In this document: positions 51,986 through 59,854 of the stretch, in pieces
Numbering within the stretch: the first letter of the stretch is position 1
Layout: each line of letters opens with the position of its first letter
Source: Bog-756 sp963769765
Lineage (GTDB): Bacteria; Actinomycetota; Acidimicrobiia; Acidimicrobiales; RAAP-2
DNA: 64,000 bases
Direction: 5' to 3'
NCBI GenBank assembly: GCA_963769765.1
Contig: CAVYNA010000003.1
Location: forward strand, 547,771-611,770
The notes under the pieces: model-generated
What the model saw: only the letters and a program-made list of their open reading frames with translations
The model's database searches: none
What the model was told of the DNA's origin: nothing
Position numbers and translations under genes: made by a program

Positions 51986-52313
51986 ACAAGATCTGCTCGA
52001 CGCCAGTCGGCAATTGGCAGACGGCGTCAACCGCGAGGCACAACGGTTCGTGCCGCCGGTGACGAGCGACGTCGGGCGCCTGATGGACAGCGTCTTCGAC
52101 TTCGCCGAGCAGGTCATCAAGGGCCAACGCCAGATGGTCCACGATGTGCTGCAGAACATCAACGAGCAGACGAAGCGGCCGGTCGGGTCGGGGCGACGCG
52201 CCCCGCTGCGTGCGGCCAACCGTGGACCTACCAAGACCGCGGCGAAGAAGCCGACGGCCAACAAGACGACGACCCGGAAGGCAGCCGCTTCTCGCGCTCC
52301 TGCACGGCCCTAG
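51930..52313 (+). CDS. Phasin/lipid-droplet-like protein with Lys/Ala-rich tail
   Basis: A 127-residue protein. Residues 10-78 are amphipathic helix, including VEKLVLRAEQDLLDASR and VFDFAEQVIKGQRQMVHDVL, the pattern of phasins and small granule proteins. The tail (from about residue 85) is Arg/Lys/Ala/Thr-rich (TAAKKPTANKTTTRKAAASR), like HBHA and the Rhodococcus lipid-droplet protein MLDS, which binds droplets and DNA. It overlaps the WS/DGAT gene by 56 bases and has GGAAAGGA before its ATG. Inferred role: coat of triacylglycerol or wax droplets, possibly tethered to the nucleoid. Confidence 0.65.
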   Translation: MAQSTEPKTQVEKLVLRAEQDLLDASRQLADGVNREAQRFVPPVTSDVGRLMDSVFDFAEQVIKGQRQMVHDVLQNINEQTKRPVGSGRRAPLRAANRGPTKTAAKKPTANKTTTRKAAASRAPARP

Positions 52314-52357
52314 CGGTCGAGGTGGTCCCTCGATCAGGCGCCGACGCAAGAGGTCGC

Positions 52358-53383
52358 ATGCACCAGGCCTTCCCGCTCGACCGGGTGACCATCCACGGTC
52401 ATGACATCGGGTTCCGCCGCGGCGGTCAGGGCCCCGTGCTCGTCCTGCTTCACGGGATCGCCGGGAGCTCGCGAAGCTGGGTGCCCGTCATGGAGCTCCT
52501 CGACGAGGACTTCACCGTGATCGCCCCGGACCTCATCGGCCATGGTCTCTCGGCCAAGCCGGTCGGGGACTACTCGCTCGGCAGCTTCGCCAACTGGACC
52601 CGCGACCTCCTGGACGTGATGAACATCGGGCAGGCCACGATCGTGGGCCAGTCCTTCGGAGGGGGGGTGGCCCTCCAGTTCGCCTACCAGTTCCCCGAGC
52701 GATGCGAGCGCCTCGTCCTCATCGATTCGGGAGGATTGGGCCGCGACGTGAACTGGGTGCTCAGGCTGGTCACCCTTCCCGGCTCCGAGGTCGTCATGCC
52801 AGTGCTCTTTCCACCGTTCGTCGCACGACTCGGCGACCAGGTGGCCAGGCTCGCGACCCGATTCGGCGTGGACAACGCCACGGCAACTGAGCTGTGGGAG
52901 TCGTACCGGTCGCTCACCGACACGGAGACCCGGCGCGCATTCGTCCGCACGATTCGCTCGGTCATCGACCCCGGAGGCCAGACGGTGGGCGCCGGCGACC
53001 GGCTGTATCTGGCGGAGCGGATTCCCGTGCTCATCGTGTGGGGCGAACGCGACAGGATCATCCCGGCCTCCCACGCCTACGAGGCCAAACGGGCCATCCC
53101 GCACAGCCGCCTCGAGATCCTCCCCGGTGTCGGCCACTTTCCGCAGGTCGAACAGCCTGCGGCGCTGGCAGAGATCGTGCGCGACTTCGTCACGACGACC
53201 GGACGCCACACGCATTCGCCGGAGGAAGCCCGCGACCTGCTCCGGCGGGGACCGCCCGCGGCGGAGCGACACGAACGGACGCCGGACGGTGCGCTCCGCC
53301 CCGGGCCTGCTCCGCACGACGAGGTCGCCGCATCAGCCGGACGGTCATCGAAAGGATCGCATCCCGCCGAACCTCCGATCTAG
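52358..53383 (+). CDS. Alpha/beta hydrolase (lipase/epoxide-type)
   Basis: A 341-residue hydrolase. The core is residues 20-280: LLHGIAGSSRSW oxyanion loop, VGQSFGGGVALQF elbow, GERDRIIPASHA with Asp, and GVGHFPQVEQP with His. A 60-residue C-terminal tail is Pro/Arg-rich and unstructured. The ATG at 52358 has AAGAGGT upstream. It is 44 bases behind the phasin-like gene, in the same direction as WS/DGAT, fitting a droplet-associated lipase. Substrate is inferred from context. Confidence 0.88.
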   Translation: MHQAFPLDRVTIHGHDIGFRRGGQGPVLVLLHGIAGSSRSWVPVMELLDEDFTVIAPDLIGHGLSAKPVGDYSLGSFANWTRDLLDVMNIGQATIVGQSFGGGVALQFAYQFPERCERLVLIDSGGLGRDVNWVLRLVTLPGSEVVMPVLFPPFVARLGDQVARLATRFGVDNATATELWESYRSLTDTETRRAFVRTIRSVIDPGGQTVGAGDRLYLAERIPVLIVWGERDRIIPASHAYEAKRAIPHSRLEILPGVGHFPQVEQPAALAEIVRDFVTTTGRHTHSPEEARDLLRRGPPAAERHERTPDGALRPGPAPHDEVAASAGRSSKGSHPAEPPI

Positions 53384-53386
53384 GGT
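53381..53386 (+). promoter_or_regulatory. -10 element for leaderless start at 53393
   Basis: TAGGGT sits 6 bases before the GTG at 53393 with no Shine-Dalgarno. It suggests leaderless transcription of the Gfo/Idh gene. It partly overlaps the stop of the previous gene (CTAG). Confidence 0.4.
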
Positions 53387-53392
53387 CGGCGC

Positions 53393-54526
53393 GTGGAGCG
53401 GGACGAAAGTGGGGAACGATCGCACGGACGGAGCACGGCGCTTCGAGTGGGCATCATCGGTTGTGGCTCGATCGCCCGCGCCCACGCTGCCGCATTCCAC
53501 TTCCTGGCTGAGGATGGGCTCGTCCAGGTGCAGGCTGCCGCCGATCCCGATCCGGCTGCGGTGGAACAGGTCGACCAGATCGTCGGTGGCATCGTGCGGA
53601 CCTACCGGAACGGCCAGGCGGTCATCGACGACCCCGAGGTCGACGCGGTCGTACTGATCGCACCGACCCGCTTCCACCGCGAGTACGTGGCCGCCGTCGC
53701 TGCCGCCGGAAAGCCGCTCTTCACCGAGAAGCCGCTCGCACCGACCTTCGAGATCGTCCGGGAAGTCGTCGACCTCGTCCGCGCCTCCGGCATCCCGACC
53801 CAGGTGGGGTTCCAGTCCCGCTTCCACCCCCTCTTCGCCCGGGCCCGCGCCGCGATCTCCGGTGGGGAGCACGGCAACCCCATGGCCTATCTGCTTCGCG
53901 ACGACCAGTTCTGGCCGACCGGGAGCGTGGTCCCCGGTCACAGCGACTGGCGCTCACAGCGGGAAGAGGCCGGTGGCGGGGCGCTGCTCGAGCACTCGAT
54001 CCACTCCTGCGATCTGCTCAACTGGCTGTTCGGACCGGTACGGAGCGTGCATGCCGTCACCCGGGCGGTGTTCGGCTACGACGTCGAGGACGTGGCGGCC
54101 CTGGTGATCGAGCACGAGAGCGGGGTCGTCGGCACGCTGCTCACCGTGTTCAACGGCGTCCGCCATCGCGAGGAGCGGCGGCTCGAGGTCTTCCTCGAAC
54201 AGGCCACGATGGAGCTGACGAGCGACTTCGTCGTCGGCGCCCCCGAGGACTCGCTGCTCATCCATCGTTCCGATGAACCCGAGGCCGAACGGATGGATGT
54301 CGACCAACTCCGACGGGAAGCCTGGGTGGATCAGGGGCTCGATCCCGACCGGCAGGTCTTCGTCTACCAGTACCTCGCGCACCGCGCCTTCGCGCATGCA
54401 CTGCGGACCGGCGAGGCACCTGACCCCGGCATCACCGACGCACTCCGTGCGCACCAGCTGGTCGAGGCCGCGTACCGGAGCTCCGAACGACATGCGCCGG
54501 TGGACCTCGCCGAGTTCGGGGAGTGA
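53393..54526 (+). CDS. Gfo/Idh/MocA family oxidoreductase
   Basis: A 377-residue NAD(P)-dependent oxidoreductase. The Rossmann motif is VGIIGCGSIARAHAA, EKPLAPT is the catalytic Lys region, and GGALLEHSIHSCDLLNWL holds the conserved His/Asp pair of the second domain. It oxidises a sugar, inositol or similar cyclic alcohol. The start is GTG at 53393, 6 bases after a TAGGGT hexamer, so possibly leaderless. It lies 9 bases after the hydrolase stop but may have its own promoter. Substrate unknown. Confidence 0.91.
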   Translation: MERDESGERSHGRSTALRVGIIGCGSIARAHAAAFHFLAEDGLVQVQAAADPDPAAVEQVDQIVGGIVRTYRNGQAVIDDPEVDAVVLIAPTRFHREYVAAVAAAGKPLFTEKPLAPTFEIVREVVDLVRASGIPTQVGFQSRFHPLFARARAAISGGEHGNPMAYLLRDDQFWPTGSVVPGHSDWRSQREEAGGGALLEHSIHSCDLLNWLFGPVRSVHAVTRAVFGYDVEDVAALVIEHESGVVGTLLTVFNGVRHREERRLEVFLEQATMELTSDFVVGAPEDSLLIHRSDEPEAERMDVDQLRREAWVDQGLDPDRQVFVYQYLAHRAFAHALRTGEAPDPGITDALRAHQLVEAAYRSSERHAPVDLAEFGE

Positions 54527-54607
54527 AGCGGACGCCAGCGCCACGCCAGCGCCAGAGGGCCCGGTGGCACCCGCTGCCCGCCCCCGACGTCAACTGCAAG
54601 ATCGGCA

Positions 54608-55768
54608 CTACGTGACCGGAGGGGCCGACTGGGGTTGCTGGAGGGCGACGGCATCGCGCCCGGCGCGCTTCACCTTGTAGAGCGCGAAGTCGGCGTCGTC
54701 CAACATCCGCTCAGACGTCGGCGTGGTTCGGTCGATGCCGCTCACCCCGATACTCAAGGTGACGGGAACCTCGACCAACGCCGGGAGCTCGCTCCGGATG
54801 CTCTCGGCGAGGAGCACGGCATCTTCCGGCTCGGTCTCCGGTAGGAGCACGGCGAACTCATCTCCCCCGATCCGACCGACGAGATCGATGGCCCGCACGC
54901 GAGAACGAATGGCAGATCCGACGGCCGCCAGCGTGTTGTCCCCGACGAGGTGGCCATAGGTGTCGTTGATGCGCTTGAAGTTGTCCACGTCGACGAGCAT
55001 GAGACTCAATGGTCCGAGGTGACGCTGCGCTCGAGCGATCTCCACTTGTAGGTGCTCGTGAAGTACCCGGTGGACAACGCACCCGGTGAGCCCGTCGGTC
55101 GATCCCAGCGTGACGATCTCCGCAAGCAAGTGCTGCTCGTGGCGCTCGCGCCGCAGTCGATTCACAGCAGCGGTCACGCACAACACGGAGGCGCCTGCCA
55201 ATGCCGCGAGCAACATCGCAACGGCCCCCTCCGACATCTTGGAGCCTGTGGAGTCGTTCGTGAGAATTGCGGCGGAAGCAAGCGTCGACGCCCCACAGAG
55301 GAGTGCCTGGCTCGGCGTGAACGCGAGCGCGGCAAAGCTGATGGGGAGGAACAGCAAGATGACGACTGGACTGTTCATCCCACCGTCGAGCACGGCGAAC
55401 CCGGCGATCGCGAACGAGGCGAGGACCGTCCAGGTGACCGAGAACCGGACTCGCCAGTGGCTGGCTGCGAGTCTCGTCACGAAGAGGAGATTTCCGAGCG
55501 CGAAGAGCAGCCACGCGATCGCCATGCCGTACAGGATCGGCCGATGCCGGCCATGCGGCGTGAGGCCCAGATACACGAGGATGGCGACCGCTTCGCCGAG
55601 GAAGACGCCGAATCCGATCTGGATGTGGGTGCGCCAGTAGAGTTCAGCGTGATCGCTCGCCGGTCCGGCCCGTTGCTCGACATCGTTGTCTCGGTCGACT
55701 TGGTCGACTCGGTCGACTCGCTTGTCTCGGTCGCCCTGCGTCCGTCGAACCTCCGCTGGCACGCTCAC
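54608..55768 (-). CDS. Membrane-anchored diguanylate cyclase (GGDEF)
   Basis: A 386-residue protein with five to six transmembrane segments (residues about 50-205) and a C-terminal GGDEF domain. The active site is GGDEF at 301-305 and the product-inhibition I-site is RAID (292-295), 5 residues upstream, so it is likely active and feedback-regulated. It makes c-di-GMP from GTP. The N terminus has an Asp/Arg repeat (RVDRVDQVDRDND), coded by GGTCGACTC-type triplet repeats. The start is GTG at 55768 with GAGGGAC upstream. Signals sensed by the membrane part are unknown. Confidence 0.92.
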   Translation of the reverse strand: MSVPAEVRRTQGDRDKRVDRVDQVDRDNDVEQRAGPASDHAELYWRTHIQIGFGVFLGEAVAILVYLGLTPHGRHRPILYGMAIAWLLFALGNLLFVTRLAASHWRVRFSVTWTVLASFAIAGFAVLDGGMNSPVVILLFLPISFAALAFTPSQALLCGASTLASAAILTNDSTGSKMSEGAVAMLLAALAGASVLCVTAAVNRLRRERHEQHLLAEIVTLGSTDGLTGCVVHRVLHEHLQVEIARAQRHLGPLSLMLVDVDNFKRINDTYGHLVGDNTLAAVGSAIRSRVRAIDLVGRIGGDEFAVLLPETEPEDAVLLAESIRSELPALVEVPVTLSIGVSGIDRTTPTSERMLDDADFALYKVKRAGRDAVALQQPQSAPPVT

Positions 55769-56215
55769 CTCAGAGTCCCTCGCGGTGGACGGAGCACGGT
55801 CGGGTCAACTGCCACTTCGGGGCCGTTCGCCGTTCGACGTCGCTCTCAAGCGCAAGATGGCAGCCCACCAGTGAATAATCGGCATCCGCAGGAGCGAACC
55901 GAAGGGCCCACTTGCACCCACGATGGCCAGCCCCGTGACCAGGGAGTTCACCCGCGTCACGGCCCCGATTCCCGCCGCGCCACCAGTCAAGCGCGCGAGC
56001 TGTGGCACGGCTCAGGTCGCCGTTCCTCCGGCAGCCGGACCGGACATCTACCTCCGGATGATCCGTGCACGGCGCTTCGGGGCGACGTCAAGGTTGGGAA
56101 GTTCGGAAACGTGAGAATCCGAATTGACGCCGCAACATGTGACAGTTGCCTTGCCCAAAGGCGGTCGTACGTTGCAAGCAAGCTCACGTTGTTTCGGTCG
56201 GAGAGGCACCGTCGA

Positions 56216-56239
56216 GACCGAGCCCGATCGGGCTCGGTC
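56216..56239. repeat. Perfect 24-bp palindrome
   Basis: The half-site GACCGAGCCCGA is followed at once by its reverse complement, with no loop. A palindrome this long is a candidate operator or protein-binding site; it is not a good terminator. It lies 117 bases before the SRPBCC start. Confidence 0.55.
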
Positions 56240-56342
56240 ATCACCAGCGCAACGAGCGACTCCGGGCGAGAGTGCAGCACCGCCGGCGCCACTGAGCGCA
56301 CTGCCGAACCTGCGGACGAGCGATTCGGCGATCACCGTGGCA

Positions 56343-56348
56343 TAGGGT
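56343..56348 (+). promoter_or_regulatory. -10 element for leaderless start at 56356
   Basis: TAGGGT lies 7 bases before the ATG at 56356 with no Shine-Dalgarno in between. Confidence 0.4.
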
Positions 56349-56355
56349 TCGGTGC

Positions 56356-56844
56356 ATGGACGTCTCGAACTACCGCTACTCCGAGAGCATCGACATCGAC
56401 CGACCCCCCGTCGAGGTCTACGGGATCGTCTCCGAGGTGGGCCGAGTCGGCGAACTCAGCCCGGTGTGTCAGCACGGGACCTGGGACGATGCGGCCGAGG
56501 CAGGCGAGGAAGGTGCCTGGTTCACCGGGCACAACGCCATCGGCGACTTCGGCTGGGACACCCGTTGCAAAGTCGTCGTCGCCGAGCCCGGTCGAGAGTT
56601 CACCTTCGTCAACTTCGGGCCGGACGGCGATGTGGAACTCGTGCGCTGGAGCTACGTCTTCGAGGAGCAGGCCGGGGGCACGGCCGTGACCGAAACCTGG
56701 CAGCTGCTACCCGCCTATCCTGGCTTCGTCAGCGCCGGCGATGAAAGCATCGACGTCTCGGCAAGGATCGACGGGATGGCACAGATGGCCCGCGAGGGCA
56801 TCGCCGCGACGCTCTCCAACCTCAAGCGCATCGCCGAGACCTGA
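56356..56844 (+). CDS. SRPBCC (polyketide cyclase-like) family protein
   Basis: A 162-residue START-like protein: YRYSESIDIDRPPVEVYGI, WFTGHNAIGDFGWDTRCK, EFTFVNFGPDGDVELVRWS and a C-terminal helix MAQMAREGIAATLSNLKRI. The fold makes a hydrophobic cavity; members bind lipids or act as cyclases or hydrolases. No catalytic residue is evident. It starts at ATG 56356, possibly leaderless. It stands alone before the accessory region begins. Confidence 0.86.
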   Translation: MDVSNYRYSESIDIDRPPVEVYGIVSEVGRVGELSPVCQHGTWDDAAEAGEEGAWFTGHNAIGDFGWDTRCKVVVAEPGREFTFVNFGPDGDVELVRWSYVFEEQAGGTAVTETWQLLPAYPGFVSAGDESIDVSARIDGMAQMAREGIAATLSNLKRIAET

Positions 56845-57119
56845 CGCACGTCGGGGTGCCATTCGCTCGGCAGTCTCACCCCGAACGTGCGACATTCACA
56901 CCCGACCACCACCCAGCAGGACAGTTCGTCCGTCAGCTTTGGCTCTCCCTGCCCAAACGAGGGCCGTTCGGAGGGCCACACCGGCCCTGCCGGTCGGCTG
57001 TTCTGGGGCGAGTTCGCCTCTCGACTTCGGCTCCGCGGTGAGGACCACGCCTTCGTTGCGGCGTTCGGGTTTCTCAGTCTGACGACGGGTGCGAGCATCG
57101 CTCCACCCCTGCTGGAGTG

Positions 57120-58469
57120 TCAGCGCTTCGGCGCGACGGATCCGGCAAGTGAATCCGCCAGTACATCGATGCCGCCCTCGCGATTGATCTCGGCGACGAA
57201 CCTGTCGAGCGCTATCTGATCGGTCAGATCGACGCCTCGTTGCTGCATGGCGAGGGCCATGGTCTTCGCGGGTCCCCACACCTCGGGCTGTTGGGAGAGC
57301 TCGATCATCTCCGGTGCGCATTCGTAGGCCGCTTCCGTCGCTTCGCGAATTGCAGCTGCTGGAAGGTTGCGTTGCCGACCCACGAACCGAATCCACGCCG
57401 CCAGGACGTCGGGAAGCAGGGTGAAGGCGTCGCCGTCCATGGCGATCTTGCGGGGCGCCCAGTCGAGGCAGAACATCTCCACCATTATCGGGCTGAATCG
57501 AAGCGGCGTGCCGACGACGTAGTCGAGCGAGAACGTCAGTATCTGATGCGATAGGTGTTCGATCGTTTCTTGCTCGTCGCCGTCACCATTGCGCCCGACG
57601 AGCCCGATGGTCTCGTCGGAGTCGAAGAACTCCGAAAGGAGCTTGTCCCTCTCGTGTTCGCTTACCTCCGGTGGAGTCGGCACCTTCCCGTTCTTGGGCA
57701 GCATGGCGAGGCGAGCCATAACGAGGGCTTGGAAACGGTTGACGTCCTCACTCGAGGGCGGATCCACGTACCTGTCTGTCATCGCCAACGCCTCCCGCCA
57801 GCGAGCGGCTGCCTCCTCGAGTTTGATCTCGCGGTATGACAGTTCGACGTCGCAGGCATGGTTCTTCTGCAGCTCGGCCAGCACTTGGTCGATGCCGGCC
57901 GGCACCACGAAGGCGTCCTTTGCCATCGCTCCCAGATTGTGGTCGACGTAGAGACCGACGGTGCTCGGTGCCCCGGGGCCTTCGAACCCGACCATCACCG
58001 ACACGCCGTCGTCGTCGATGGGGTCGAAGGAGAGCCAAGCTGCGCTTGGCTCCCACACCCCAAAGACTCCAGCCCATGGCCGCTCGGGTACGCCTTGGGC
58101 GACCAGACGGTCGGCCGCGCGTCGAGCCGCCGGCCCGTAGGGAGCAGGGGCGACGCCACCGAGCGCACGAAGGACCATGAGCGCCCCGGGGGTTGCCCGT
58201 CTTTCGGCGTAGGTAATCAGCCCCCCGGCGAACACCTCGAGCGCGTCCATGCCGACGAGCTCGGACTTGGCCCAGATCGACCACATCTGTGACGCCCAAA
58301 TCTCGACGGCGACCGGAGGCAGGTCGGCGACCAGGTCGTGCGCAGCCCCGCGGAGGATCCTCTCGAAGATCCCCTCGAGCCCCGCCTGCTCAGGAGGTGT
58401 CAACCTCCCGACACGAGCACCCCCCTTCGGGGTAACCCGGCTGCCCTTCTTCCTTCGGTGTCCACCCAC
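57120..58469 (-). CDS. Hypothetical protein, about 449 aa
   Basis: A mostly soluble protein with no motif I recognise. It has an acidic middle (FDSDETIGLVGRNGDGDEQ), several aromatic-rich helices, and a C-terminal helical part ending AEINREGGIDVLADSL. The GTG at 58469 is preferred because GGAGGAGG lies about 8 bases upstream; an in-frame ATG at 58493 would add MGSGGGRV. Codon use is less GC-extreme than in the chromosome to the left, suggesting the accessory region starts near here. It is encoded opposite to the toxin-antitoxin pair. Confidence 0.7.
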   Translation of the reverse strand: MGGHRRKKGSRVTPKGGARVGRLTPPEQAGLEGIFERILRGAAHDLVADLPPVAVEIWASQMWSIWAKSELVGMDALEVFAGGLITYAERRATPGALMVLRALGGVAPAPYGPAARRAADRLVAQGVPERPWAGVFGVWEPSAAWLSFDPIDDDGVSVMVGFEGPGAPSTVGLYVDHNLGAMAKDAFVVPAGIDQVLAELQKNHACDVELSYREIKLEEAAARWREALAMTDRYVDPPSSEDVNRFQALVMARLAMLPKNGKVPTPPEVSEHERDKLLSEFFDSDETIGLVGRNGDGDEQETIEHLSHQILTFSLDYVVGTPLRFSPIMVEMFCLDWAPRKIAMDGDAFTLLPDVLAAWIRFVGRQRNLPAAAIREATEAAYECAPEMIELSQQPEVWGPAKTMALAMQQRGVDLTDQIALDRFVAEINREGGIDVLADSLAGSVAPKR

Positions 58470-58599
58470 GACGCGACCTCCTCCTGAGCCCATGGCACAC
58501 CGTATGAGCTGTGCGTCTACGTTGCCGGGATGCGGGCTGGACTGGCGCTCCACGATCCCGACCTGGGAGGACGCACATGGAGACGCTCCACATTGTGCT

Positions 58600-58620
58600 T
58601 GTACTGCCAATGGGAGTACA
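58600..58620. promoter_or_regulatory. Inverted repeat before the toxin-antitoxin operon
   Basis: TGTACT and AGTACA are separated by 9 bases, and the right half overlaps the -10 hexamer TACACT. Toxin-antitoxin operons of this type are autorepressed through such sites, so this is a candidate operator. Confidence 0.6.
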
Positions 58621-58622
58621 CT
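58617..58622 (+). promoter_or_regulatory. -10 element for leaderless start at 58629
   Basis: TACACT, with TTGTGC 18 bases upstream as a -35. The ATG is 6 bases after the -10, so the antitoxin mRNA is probably leaderless. The inverted repeat overlaps it. Confidence 0.6.
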
Positions 58623-58628
58623 CGTCGC

Positions 58629-58901
58629 ATGACTGAGACTCGCTCCGACCGTCTCCAGCTCAGGGTCACCCCTCAGCAACGGGAGGTGATCGAATCGGCG
58701 GCCGAATCCCAGCATGAGACGATCACCGACTACGTGGTCCGTCATGCCGTGAGCGCTGCCAAGGAGGACCTGGCCGACCGACGGTACTTCGCTGTCGGTG
58801 ACGCCGCCTGGGTGGAGTTCAACGCCCTGTTGGAACGCCCGCCAGCCCACAAGCCAAGGCTCGAAAAGCTGCTTTCCCAGCGTGCGCCCTGGACCGACTG
58901 A
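58629..58901 (+). CDS. DUF1778 antitoxin
   Basis: A 90-residue antitoxin of the TacA/AtaR type. The N-terminal ribbon-helix-helix is RLQLRVTPQQREVIESAAES, then a helix and a C-terminal toxin-binding tail (RRYFAVGDAAWVEFNALLERPP). It neutralises the GNAT toxin encoded next and represses its own promoter. The stop is directly followed by the toxin GTG. A leaderless start and an inverted repeat lie upstream. It is in an accessory region, as is usual for such modules. Confidence 0.9.
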   Translation: MTETRSDRLQLRVTPQQREVIESAAESQHETITDYVVRHAVSAAKEDLADRRYFAVGDAAWVEFNALLERPPAHKPRLEKLLSQRAPWTD

Positions 58902-59396
58902 GTGCCGGACGGGGGGTGGCGGCGGCCGGAGCCGCTGACACCGGCTCACGTCGTCACAGGCTTCTCGTGTGGCAAGCCGGAGCTCGACCAATGGCTGGCA
59001 AACCGAGCCATCCCGAATCAGCTTTCCGGGGCTACGAAAACCCACGTTGTCATCGAGGACGGTCAAGTGATCGGCTTCTACTCGCTGGCCACCGGGGCGG
59101 TGGCGCACAGTGATGTCCGGAGGAAGGCCCGACGCAACATGCCGGACCCGATCCCAATCGTGATCCTGGCCCGTATGGCGGTGGACGAAAAGCACCGGGG
59201 CCGAGGCCTCGGTGCGGCTTTGCTCCAATCGGCAATAGCAACCACCCTTGCCGCCGCTGAGACCATTGGCATCGCCTGTCTCCTCGTCCACGCCAAAGAC
59301 GACGACGCGCGGAACTTCTATCTTCACTTCGACTTCGAACCATCGCCCACAGATCCGCTCCACCTGATCCTTCGTTTGGTGGACGTCACCGGGTAG
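58902..59396 (+). CDS. GNAT acetyltransferase toxin (TacT/AtaT-like)
   Basis: A 164-residue acetyltransferase. The acetyl-CoA loop is VDEKHRGRGLGAALL (R-x2-G-x-G), preceded by FSCGKPELDQWL and VVIEDGQVIGFYSLA, which are typical of TacT toxins. These toxins acetylate aminoacyl-tRNA and block translation. A conserved Tyr sits in RNFYLHFDF near the C terminus as the catalytic base. The GTG follows the antitoxin stop with no gap. Together with the DUF1778 gene it forms a type II toxin-antitoxin pair. Confidence 0.92.
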   Translation: MPDGGWRRPEPLTPAHVVTGFSCGKPELDQWLANRAIPNQLSGATKTHVVIEDGQVIGFYSLATGAVAHSDVRRKARRNMPDPIPIVILARMAVDEKHRGRGLGAALLQSAIATTLAAAETIGIACLLVHAKDDDARNFYLHFDFEPSPTDPLHLILRLVDVTG

Positions 59397-59854
59397 GAGG
59401 CCTCGGTCACAGGCCGACAATGGACTTCACGGGTGCCGGATCCGTTTGAAACCGGCGACTGGCGGTCGGCTGAGCCGCTCGACCGGAAACGCGCTCGCTC
59501 CAGGACTGATCAGCTGGCGAAATCTCAGGTCCACGGTGTTCGGAACTGTTCGTGCGACAGCCTCTGATCACCAGGAATAGCGCCCCATCAATTTCGCGTC
59601 CCCGGCCTCCCACAATGCGAACTACGAGCCGGTTGTTGAAGGACCGGCGATCTCGCTGGCCCCACGCCATGCGAAGGTCCGTCGTGAGGGGTACGCCAAG
59701 TGAGTGCCGTCGTTCACCCCGGCGTCGGGGTTGCCACTACGCCCGCCAGCAGGGTCGCCAGTCCTGAAAGGACCGGGTCGGGGGACCAGTACTTCCAGCG
59801 TGCGGCCGGTCTCACTCCGCCAGTCGCGAACCCCGACTCATTGGGGTGGTTGGT
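59397..59854. other. Non-coding spacer in the accessory region
   Basis: A 458-base stretch with no frame I can support. It contains a weak hairpin, CGGTCG and CGACCG with an 11-base loop (59463-59485). Short frames on both strands are Arg-rich and appear to be noise. Confidence 0.5.

Larger units (their letters stand above)
55769..56355. other. Non-coding spacer between the diguanylate cyclase and SRPBCC genes
   Basis: A 587-base spacer. The short frames seen here lack good starts or codon bias, and I accept none. It holds the divergent promoters of the two flanking genes and one perfect 24-bp palindrome (56216-56239). Confidence 0.6.

Noticed and set aside
55690..55740. Triplet-like repeats (GGTCGACTC) as a mobile-element or regulatory repeat
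   Set aside because: They lie inside the diguanylate cyclase gene and encode the Asp/Arg/Val repeat of its N terminus.
57120..59420. Frame of 766 codons extending the 449-aa orphan gene upstream
   Set aside because: The N-terminal 300 residues are antisense to the toxin-antitoxin pair, which has clear family motifs and its own promoter. Only the part from about 58469 is accepted.
59463..59485. Hairpin as terminator of the toxin gene
   Set aside because: The stem is only 6 bp with an 11-base loop and no U-tract, and it lies 67 bases downstream.
59407..59670. Minus-strand frame of 87 codons after the GNAT gene
   Set aside because: It is Arg/Ser-rich, lacks a ribosome site, and has no motif or neighbour support.
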